Part shown: positions 53,955 through 59,461 of the stretch, piece by piece
How the letters are laid out: the number at the start of each line of letters is the position of its first letter
Numbering within the stretch: position 1 is the stretch's first letter
Assembly (NCBI GenBank): GCA_021324415.1
Contig: JAJPJF010000356.1
Coordinates: forward strand, 1-59,461
From: Nostocales cyanobacterium Centralia_MAG_434
GTDB lineage: Bacteria > Cyanobacteriota > Cyanobacteriia > Cyanobacteriales > Nostocaceae
Length of the DNA: 59,461 nucleotides
Reading direction: 5' to 3'
The notes under the pieces: generated by a model
What the model was told of the DNA's origin: nothing
Databases searched by the model: none
Seen by the model: the letters and a program-made list of their open reading frames with translations, nothing else
Position numbers and translations under genes: made by a program

Positions 53955-55001
53955 ATGCCTGCTCAGATTTATCACCTGATTGCCTTCCTCGTCGCAGCAG
54001 TCGTCGTTCTTTGGACCACGCCTGATGTTAGAAATCTAGGTATCAAAAGTGGACGACTCGATAATCCTGGCGATCGAAAAGTCCATCAACGTCCGATGGT
54101 TCGCTTAGGTGGAGTTTCCATTTTTATGGGCACCACCGTCTCTCTGTTAATTGTTTGGTGGTTAGGTGGATTTGGACTATTGCCACCAGAAAAGGAGTGG
54201 CAAATCTGGGGTGTTACTTTAGGTGGTCTAGGCTTTTTCCTCATCGGCTTAGCAGACGATTTATTAAACCTGTCTCCTTTTACACGTCTTTTATTGCAAG
54301 TGATTGTAGCAGCAGGTGCATGGAAAGCAGGGGTCAGTATAGACTTTCTTACAATTCCTACTATTGGAATCGTGGATCTCAACTGGCTGAGTCTACCAAT
54401 TACTGTCATTTGGCTGGTAGGGATGGTAAATGCAATTAATTGGATTGACGGTTTAGACGGTTTAGCTGCAGGGGTCTCTGGAATTGCTGCTGTAGTGATG
54501 CTTGTTGTCGCACTGTTTATGAAGCAACCAGCAGCAGCTTTGATTGCAGCCGCACTTGCTGGCTCTTCATTAGGATTTCTCCGCTACAATTTCAACCCGG
54601 CACAAATTTTTATGGGAGATGGTGGGTCTTACTTTATGGGATTCACCTTAGCAGCAGTCGGCGTCATTGGCTTAGTAAAAATCCCTGCTGTAACTGCAAT
54701 ATTATTACCCTATCTAATTTTGGCAGTACCAATTGTAGATATGTCAGCAGTTATCCTAGCACGACTTCGACGTGGCAAATCACCTTTTATTGCTGATAAA
54801 AGTCATCTACACCACAGATTGTTACGCGCTGGTTTGTCTCACAGATTAACTGTTTTATTCATTTATTCTTTAACTTTATGGGTTGGAAGTTTAGCAATGG
54901 CTATTGCTGGTATACCCAGTGGTATTGTTTATGCTTGTGGTACCACCTCCCTGCTAAGCTACATTAGTTGGCGAGTATGGAAACACTCTCGGCAATCTTA
55001 A
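53955..55001 (+). CDS. Polyprenyl-phosphate GlcNAc/MurNAc-phosphate transferase (WecA/TagO/MraY family)
   Basis: This 348-residue membrane enzyme transfers a sugar-1-phosphate to undecaprenyl phosphate to start a polysaccharide. About ten hydrophobic helices are visible. The family motifs are DNPGDRKVHQRPMVRLGGVS (about 35-54), GLADDLLNLSPFTRLLLQ (about 96-113, with the catalytic DD), VNAINWIDGLDGLAAG (about 157-172), NFNPAQIFMGDGGSYFMGF and SHLHHRLLRAGLSHR. The HxHxR-like C-terminal motif and the DD loop fit the WecA/TagO/RfaL-like subfamily rather than MraY, because the peptidoglycan-specific signature is not seen. No polysaccharide gene is adjacent. Substrate is inferred as UDP-GlcNAc. Confidence 0.9.
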   Translation: MPAQIYHLIAFLVAAVVVLWTTPDVRNLGIKSGRLDNPGDRKVHQRPMVRLGGVSIFMGTTVSLLIVWWLGGFGLLPPEKEWQIWGVTLGGLGFFLIGLADDLLNLSPFTRLLLQVIVAAGAWKAGVSIDFLTIPTIGIVDLNWLSLPITVIWLVGMVNAINWIDGLDGLAAGVSGIAAVVMLVVALFMKQPAAALIAAALAGSSLGFLRYNFNPAQIFMGDGGSYFMGFTLAAVGVIGLVKIPAVTAILLPYLILAVPIVDMSAVILARLRRGKSPFIADKSHLHHRLLRAGLSHRLTVLFIYSLTLWVGSLAMAIAGIPSGIVYACGTTSLLSYISWRVWKHSRQS

Positions 55002-55076
55002 AGAAAGTTGGGAGTAAATAACTTCCAAATCTTTATTAGTCTTATAATTCCTAACTCCTAATTCCTAATTCCTAAA

Positions 55077-55122
55077 CGCCAGTTGCGGGACTGTCGGCAC
55101 AGCCGCCCAACGCACTGGCTCC
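55077..55122 (+). repeat. Interspersed repeat (CGCCAGTTGC ... GCACTGGCTCC)
   Basis: Ends GCCAGT and ACTGGC are inverted repeats of one another around a short variable middle. Related copies lie inside recG (40535-40577), near 34339-34366 and at 58237-58279. Confidence 0.75.
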
Positions 55123-55141
55123 TCCTAACTCTTAAGTCAAA

Positions 55142-56398
55142 ATGAGTGCAGAAATTATTTGTGTTGGTACCGAACTCCTACTAGGAGATATTCTCAATAG
55201 TAATTCTCAATTTCTAGCGAAGGAATTAGCCCGATTAGGAATTCCTCACTATTATCAAACAGTAGTTGGAGATAACCCAGGAAGGCTTAGGCAGGTTATA
55301 GAAATTGCAAGTCTTCGATCGCAAATCTTGATTTTCACTGGTGGTCTTGGTCCGACACCAGATGATCTCACCTGTGAAACTATCGCTGATTTTTTTGGTG
55401 TCCCTTTGGTAGAAAGTCCAGAAATTCTTGAGGATATTACCCAAAAATTTGCTTTGCGTGGTCGAGTGATGACACCCAGTAATCGTAAGCAAGCTTTAAT
55501 ACCTCAAGGAGCAGAAATTTTACCTAATCCTACAGGCACAGCACCTGGTATAATCTGGCAGCCTCATTCTGGTTTAACGATTTTTACTTTTCCTGGTGTA
55601 CCGAGTGAAATGCACCGGATGTGGCAAGACACGGCTGTACCGTATCTGAAAGACCAGGGTTGGGGCAAAGAAATTATTTACAGTCGGATGTTGAAATTTT
55701 GGGGGATTGGGGAATCTGCTTTAGCAGAGAAGGTTGCTTCCTATCTTAATCTGCCTAATCCCACAGTAGCCCCCTATGCTAGCAAGGGAGAGGTCAAGTT
55801 ACGAGTATCTGCGAAAGCCTCTACCGAAAGACAAGCCAAGGATTTGATTGCACCTATAGAAAAACAAATTATAGAAATTGCTGGATTGGATTATTATGGC
55901 GCTGATGATGACACTCTAGCTTCAGTAGTAGGTCAGCTATTGCGTGAGTCAGGGGAAACACTGTCAGTAGCAGAATCTTGCACAGGTGGCGGATTAGGAC
56001 AGATGTTAACAGAAATCTCTGGAAGTTCAGATTACTTCTGGGGTGGGGTTATTTCTTATGACAATTTGGCGAAAGTGGCACTTTTAGGTGTGAATCCGGA
56101 AGATTTGGCAAAGTTTGGAGCTGTTAGTGCGACAGTTGCTGAGCAAATGGCAATAGGTGTCAAAACCCGTTTAGGAACAGCTTGGGCATTAAGTATTACA
56201 GGGATTGCCGGACCCACAGGTGGTACAGAGACTAAGCCAGTAGGTTTAGTCTATATTGGTTTAGCTTCACCTAATGGGAAAGTAGAAAGTTTTGAATATC
56301 GCTTTGGTGTAGGACGAAGTCGATCTTTTATTCGCCACTTGAGTTCGTGTAGTGCGTTGGATCTTTTGCGACGTAAGTTGTTGATTAGGGAGAGCTAG
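55142..56398 (+). CDS. cinA: CinA-family protein (MoaB/MoeA-like domain plus NMN amidohydrolase domain)
   Basis: The 418-residue two-domain protein has an N-terminal MoCF-like domain (about 1-170), with SAEIICVGTELLLGDILNSN, FTGGLGPTPDDLT and NRKQALIPQGAEILPNPTGT. The C-terminal domain (about 265-410) has SVAESCTGGGLGQMLTEISG, WGGVISYDNLAKVALLGV and ITGIAGPTGGTETKPVGLVY, the nicotinamide-nucleotide deamidase signature. The N domain may hydrolyse ADP-ribose; the C domain deamidates NMN to NaMN in NAD recycling. Full length and intact. It is followed by a toxin-antitoxin pair 78 bases downstream. Confidence 0.95.
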   Translation: MSAEIICVGTELLLGDILNSNSQFLAKELARLGIPHYYQTVVGDNPGRLRQVIEIASLRSQILIFTGGLGPTPDDLTCETIADFFGVPLVESPEILEDITQKFALRGRVMTPSNRKQALIPQGAEILPNPTGTAPGIIWQPHSGLTIFTFPGVPSEMHRMWQDTAVPYLKDQGWGKEIIYSRMLKFWGIGESALAEKVASYLNLPNPTVAPYASKGEVKLRVSAKASTERQAKDLIAPIEKQIIEIAGLDYYGADDDTLASVVGQLLRESGETLSVAESCTGGGLGQMLTEISGSSDYFWGGVISYDNLAKVALLGVNPEDLAKFGAVSATVAEQMAIGVKTRLGTAWALSITGIAGPTGGTETKPVGLVYIGLASPNGKVESFEYRFGVGRSRSFIRHLSSCSALDLLRRKLLIRES

Positions 56399-56442
56399 CA
56401 AAGTTCGGCTCCATAGACGCCAATACTATGAGCATGTTAAGA

Positions 56443-56462
56443 TGTCATACAAGCGTATGACA
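56443..56462 (+). promoter_or_regulatory. Palindromic candidate operator of toxin-antitoxin pair
   Basis: TGTCATAC (56443-56450) and GTATGACA (56455-56462) are perfect 8-base inverted repeats separated by AAGC, 13 bases before the antitoxin ATG. Position and form fit an operator bound by the RHH antitoxin. Confidence 0.65.
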
Positions 56463-56475
56463 GAAAGGAATGACA

Positions 56476-56736
56476 ATGCGAATTAATGCCCGGTTAGATG
56501 AAGAGTACTCTCACAAAATAGCCTATATTCAACAGCAAACCCATAAGGGGGTCACAGATGTTATCAAGTCTGCTATTGACTTGTACTATCAGCAGCTTCA
56601 GCAACATTACCAAAACCCACTCTCTGTACTCATGGAAAGTGGTTTTGTTGGTTGTGGTGAGGCAGATCCGAATCTTTCCGTAAACTACAAGTCAGTTTTG
56701 GGAGATGGCTTGGATGCTAAGTATGATTATCGTTGA
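56476..56736 (+). CDS. Antitoxin-like ribbon-helix-helix (RHH) protein
   Basis: The 86-residue protein is predicted to start at the ATG at 56476, where AAGGA is better spaced than for the ATG at 56470. The N-terminal RHH-like fold is seen in MRINARLDEEYSHKIAYIQQ (strand then helix) and TDVIKSAIDLYYQQLQ (second helix), as in CopG/ParD/MetJ-type repressors. The C-terminal part (about 45-86) is likely the toxin-neutralising tail. It is followed with overlap by a PIN-domain gene on the same strand, the classic order of VapBC-like type II systems. It probably represses its own operon through the palindrome at 56443-56462. Function is inferred from the pairing. Confidence 0.85.
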   Translation: MRINARLDEEYSHKIAYIQQQTHKGVTDVIKSAIDLYYQQLQQHYQNPLSVLMESGFVGCGEADPNLSVNYKSVLGDGLDAKYDYR

Positions 56737-57145
56737 TACCGGATTTTGGTTAGCTTTGGCAAATCGAAATGATGCACACCATACTCAGGCAATGACAGTA
56801 CTTGCCAATCTCCATGAGCCTCTGATTACAACTTGGGCTGTCGTTACTGAAACTTGTTATATACTGCTCACAAAGATGGGCAATCACGCTCAAGTAAGTT
56901 TCATCAATAACTTGTACGTGGGAGCATTCAAAGTTTTTGATTTGCAACCGCATCATGGTAAACGTCTTTGTGAACTAATGGAACAATATGCGGATTTGCC
57001 AATGGATTTTGCTGATGCTTCGCTAGTGGTTTTAGCAGAACACTTGGGACACGGACGAATTCTTTCTGTGGACCGGAGAGACTTTAATACTTATCGTTGG
57101 AAAAATACTTATCCCTTTCAAAATCTGATGCTTTTGGGTAGCTAG
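56714..57145 (+). CDS. PIN-domain toxin (VapC-like ribonuclease)
   Basis: I use the ATG at 56714 (143 residues), with GGAG nine bases upstream; ATG at 56723 is also possible and 56705 is less likely. PIN-domain acidic residues are seen: the N-terminal D in MIIVDTGFWLAL, the E in VVTETCYILL, and the pair in LPMDFADASLVVLAE plus SVDRRDFNTYRW near the end. VapC-type toxins cleave specific tRNA or rRNA when freed from antitoxin. The start overlaps the antitoxin stop by 23 bases, so the two are coupled. Length and motif order match the VapC class used with RHH antitoxins. Confidence 0.9.
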   Translation: MLSMIIVDTGFWLALANRNDAHHTQAMTVLANLHEPLITTWAVVTETCYILLTKMGNHAQVSFINNLYVGAFKVFDLQPHHGKRLCELMEQYADLPMDFADASLVVLAEHLGHGRILSVDRRDFNTYRWKNTYPFQNLMLLGS

Positions 57146-57386
57146 TTAATTTGAAAAGCATCCTACTCAACAAACTGTATTTTTGATAGCAACTTCTTAG
57201 GACTTGCTTGATGGATTCTGGAATACTCAAGTGCTAGCTAAAAGCCACAAGCTCCTAAAGAAACGCTTTACCCATAGTTTTTCCTACCCTAACCATCAGA
57301 ACAATCAATCAATACACAGTTGCTGAATTATTCACAATTTGTTACAAAATGACAAAGAACCTCTATCTATCTAGAGCCAAAACCAA

Positions 57387-58181
57387 ATGTTAGGCGGACT
57401 TACTGGTTTAACAGATCCAAAAGGCACGGACTGGGGTGAGCGAATGCTCAACACCGTTGCTAGCCAAACGATTCGCCACCTGTTTACCGCAAGCGAGTCA
57501 GTGGAAGTCTCTATTCGTTGCTTTCCTTCTAGCAAACTCTTGCAAGGCAGCATCGATAGCTTCAAAATGAATGGTCGTGGCTTAGTCATCCGCAGAGAAT
57601 TTGCCGCGGAAGAAATCTCTATAGAAACTGATGCCGTTGTCATTGACTTTGGTTCCCTTTTAGGTGGGAAACTGCGTCTCAAGCAACCTACTCAAGCGAT
57701 CGCTCAAGTCATTCTAACCGAAGCAGGTATTAATCAATCCTTTAAAGCAGAATTAGTAAGAAAGCGCTTAGAAAACCTCACTCAACCAGTACTGACAGCA
57801 TTATCTGAAGGTCATCCAGTCACCTTCACCGAAGTCGGAGCACAGCTATTGCCAGCAAATCAACTGCGGATTTTGGCAAAGGCGGATTTAAACAATGGCG
57901 AACTTGTACCGTTAAACATGACTGTAACTGTAGGAATTGAGAAACGGCGTCGTATTTCGTTCAGTAATCCCAATACTGACTTAAGCCAAATCCCAGAAGC
58001 GCAGCGAGAAATCTCACAAAATCTAAGTTTAGCGCTAGTAGAAATTCTAGATAATATGGTCGATTTAGATCGCTTTGACTTAGATGGAGTGAAAATGCGG
58101 CTTAACCGCTTAGAAACCGAAGGTCAACGGCTGATTTTCAGTGGATATGCTGAAATACATCACATTCCAAAAAACCCTTAA
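57387..58181 (+). CDS. DUF2993 (LmeA-like) protein
   Basis: The 264-residue protein belongs to the DUF2993/LmeA-type family, common in cyanobacteria and actinobacteria; the mycobacterial member acts as a periplasmic mannosyltransferase-related factor, but cyanobacterial function is not known. Characteristic segments are TIRHLFTASESVEVSIRCFP near 33-52 and LLQGSIDSFKMNGRGLVIRR. Further landmarks are DFGSLLGGKLRLKQPTQAIA and VDLDRFDLDGVKMRLNRLET near the C terminus. There is no obvious signal peptide in this protein, so it may be cytoplasmic or use a non-classical route. It stands between the toxin-antitoxin pair and the transposon, and its own operon is unclear. Confidence 0.88.
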   Translation: MLGGLTGLTDPKGTDWGERMLNTVASQTIRHLFTASESVEVSIRCFPSSKLLQGSIDSFKMNGRGLVIRREFAAEEISIETDAVVIDFGSLLGGKLRLKQPTQAIAQVILTEAGINQSFKAELVRKRLENLTQPVLTALSEGHPVTFTEVGAQLLPANQLRILAKADLNNGELVPLNMTVTVGIEKRRRISFSNPNTDLSQIPEAQREISQNLSLALVEILDNMVDLDRFDLDGVKMRLNRLETEGQRLIFSGYAEIHHIPKNP

Positions 58182-58236
58182 TTTTGATTTATTATAAGAA
58201 AGTAGGATGAAAACCCCGTGCATTTATACCGGGGGA

Positions 58237-58279
58237 CGCCAGTCACCTACAGAAGGAAACCTTCTTGCAGTGCTGGCTC
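58237..58279 (+). repeat. Interspersed repeat copy near the TnpB element
   Basis: Ends GCCAGT and CTGGCTC match the copy at 55077-55122, and the left part matches 34339-34366. A CCCCG/CGGGG inverted pair lies just before it (about 58215-58235). It lies 245 bases before tnpB and may be near the left end of that element, but this is not certain. Confidence 0.6.
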
Positions 58280-58300
58280 ATGAAAGCCACAGCGCAGACT

Positions 58301-58456
58301 TCAGTCTGCCGTCTCATGTCTTGCCAACTTTTCTAAAGTATCCGACAAGCTAGTAGCACATAGTCTTTTTTGTTGCTGTTTCAACCACTTTTTGACCGTG
58401 GGAGTAATGGTCAACGTGATTCTCTCTTTTTTCTCTCCATAACTAGTTTCTCTCAT
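58301..58456 (-). CDS. Small ribbon-helix-helix-like protein beside tnpB
   Basis: The predicted product (51 residues from the ATG at 58456) has a strand KERITLTITPTV followed by helix KKWLKQQQKRL and second helix SLSDTLEKLARHE, a plausible RHH DNA-binding fold. A further ATG at 58492 would add 12 residues but would overlap the palindrome. It has no strong ribosome-binding site. It is divergent from tnpB, 67 bases apart, and both share the region with the palindrome TAATATGCATATTA. The pairing suggests it belongs to the transposon or controls it. No tnpA lies in the window. Confidence 0.6.
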   Translation of the reverse strand: MRETSYGEKKERITLTITPTVKKWLKQQQKRLCATSLSDTLEKLARHETAD

Positions 58457-58467
58457 ATTGCAATACT

Positions 58468-58496
58468 TATAATATGCGACTATAATATGCATATTA
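58468..58496. promoter_or_regulatory. Direct repeat and palindrome between RHH gene and tnpB
   Basis: TATAATATGC occurs at 58468-58477 and 58481-58490. TAATATGCATATTA (58483-58496) is a perfect 14-bp palindrome. The sites are well placed to be bound by the small divergent RHH-like protein and to affect either gene. Confidence 0.5.
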
Positions 58497-58523
58497 CACC
58501 AAAAACCGGGAGGTGATGACGGG

Positions 58524-59461
58524 TTGTACGGATGTCAACAAAACTTAATTACTCCAAATATCGACCTCAAAGCCATATTGGAATTCATTTGTTCTGTTGC
58601 ACACAAATTAACCAATTGTGGGATTTATTACAGTCGGCAGTTGTATTTGAAAACGAGAAAGTTTGTTGGGAAGTTTGACCTCATCAACGAGTACAAAACC
58701 AATGGGCACTACCAAGCATTGCACTCGCAAGCAGCACAACAGACATTGATATCAGTTGCCGAATCGTTCAAGTCGTTTAAGGAACTCGATAAGAAGTTTA
58801 AGCGTGGGGAGTTAACCGATAAACCACGATTGCCTAAATACCGCAAAAAGGGAGGATTGGCATTAATCGCTTACCCATCTCAAGCCTTAAAATTGGTTGA
58901 CGGTAATATCAGGGTTCCTTTGGGCAACACGGTTAAACGTTGGTTTGGGGTAGATAGCTTCACCCTACCAATGCCATCCAATTTGGAATTTAAGGACATC
59001 AAGGAATTGCGGATACTGCCACGCAATCAGTGCTTTTATGCAGAGTTTGTCTACAAGCAACCATCTGCACCACAGCACGATATTGATCCGCTAAATGCCT
59101 TAGCAATTGACCCTGGCATTAACAATTGGCTTAGCTGTCTGTCCAACATCGGCACGAGTTTCCTTGTGGACGGGTTGAAGGTCAAAAGCCTCAACCAGTG
59201 GTACAACAAGCGAGTTTCCACACTCAAAGAAGGAAAACTACAAGGGTATTGGGATGAACAGTTAGCCCATATCACTGAAAAGCGCAATCGACATATGCGG
59301 GATGCACTTAACAAGGCTGCAAAACTCGTGATTGACCATTGCCTAAACAACAAGATTGGAACAATTGTATTTGGCTGGAACACCGGACAACGACAGGAGG
59401 CAAATCTCGGCAAGACAACACAAACATTCGTGCAGATACCCACTGCTAAACTCAAATGTCG
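58524..59461 (+). CDS. tnpB: TnpB/OrfB-type IS200/IS605-family protein, 3' end beyond window
   Basis: The frame starts at a TTG at 58524 with the strong ribosome-binding site GGGAGGTGA just upstream and stays open to the window edge (312 codons). It begins MYGCQQNLITPNIDLKAILE and has NCGIYYSRQLYLKT (about 31-44) and KPRLPKYRKKGGLALIAYPS (about 100-119). The RuvC-like nuclease starts with D196 in NALAIDPGINNWLSC. Family members are RNA-guided nucleases tied to IS200/IS605 and IS607 transposons. The RuvC-II region reads IGTIVFGWNTGQRQEANLGK, without Glu at the usual position after the strand, although E292 follows nearby. The zinc finger, the third acidic residue and the element's right end should lie beyond the edge. 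No tnpA is visible. Confidence 0.9.
   Translation, partial: MYGCQQNLITPNIDLKAILEFICSVAHKLTNCGIYYSRQLYLKTRKFVGKFDLINEYKTNGHYQALHSQAAQQTLISVAESFKSFKELDKKFKRGELTDKPRLPKYRKKGGLALIAYPSQALKLVDGNIRVPLGNTVKRWFGVDSFTLPMPSNLEFKDIKELRILPRNQCFYAEFVYKQPSAPQHDIDPLNALAIDPGINNWLSCLSNIGTSFLVDGLKVKSLNQWYNKRVSTLKEGKLQGYWDEQLAHITEKRNRHMRDALNKAAKLVIDHCLNNKIGTIVFGWNTGQRQEANLGKTTQTFVQIPTAKLKC

Overview
The window is a chromosomal piece of a filamentous, probably heterocyst-forming (Nostocales-type) cyanobacterium. The evidence is a high-light-inducible (Hli) chlorophyll-binding protein, VIPP1 and Tic20 homologues, the phylloquinone genes menD and menB, a COP23 protein, anaerobic tetrapyrrole genes (bchE, hemN), frequent GCGATCGC (HIP1) octamers, and many short tandem repeats of 7 or 9 bp between genes. 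I cannot name the species.

Layout: a lone response regulator (0.3-0.7 kb), then a GyrA/ParC-type topoisomerase subunit, an hli gene and the principal sigma factor gene sigA (to 5.5 kb). A 1.5 kb gene-free but structured stretch follows, then gyrB, miaA, a Uma2 nuclease and glcD (to 12.4 kb). An atypical tRNA-Lys(CTT) lies at 12.56 kb. From 13.3 to 17.6 kb come two exported proteins, a MOSC protein and a dgcA-dgcN pair predicted to handle D-glutamate. A Nudix hydrolase and a fungal-type cytosine deaminase (17.7-18.8 kb) are followed by rbsK, folB and menD. At 22.2-26.8 kb, on the minus strand, a fatty acid desaturase, hemN and bchE form a cluster suited to low-oxygen tetrapyrrole synthesis, with a short HemN-like ORF upstream. 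Then come menB, a DciA-like protein, a PspA/VIPP1 pair, thioredoxin, two PLP aminotransferases (one SerC), a DCC-family protein beside a protein made of 19-residue DGxRPI repeats, and recG. A protein with in-frame ED(R/K) repeats precedes rpsB-tsf, a glycosyltransferase, argG, a DedA protein, a STAS protein and rpsF. The right part holds a FAH-family hydrolase, Tic20, glyA, a WecA/MraY-type transferase, cinA, a toxin-antitoxin pair, a DUF2993 protein, and a TnpB transposon gene cut by the window edge.

Most of the window is core metabolism and information processing. The less ordinary parts are the low-oxygen cluster, the dgcA-dgcN pair, the DGxRPI repeat protein, the TnpB gene with a small divergent ribbon-helix-helix-like gene, and the way dispersed repeats have entered coding sequences (menD, recG, the ED-repeat protein). 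Coding starts were moved from the longest ORF to internal ATG, GTG or TTG codons where a Shine-Dalgarno sequence or family length supports it; these choices are stated per gene.
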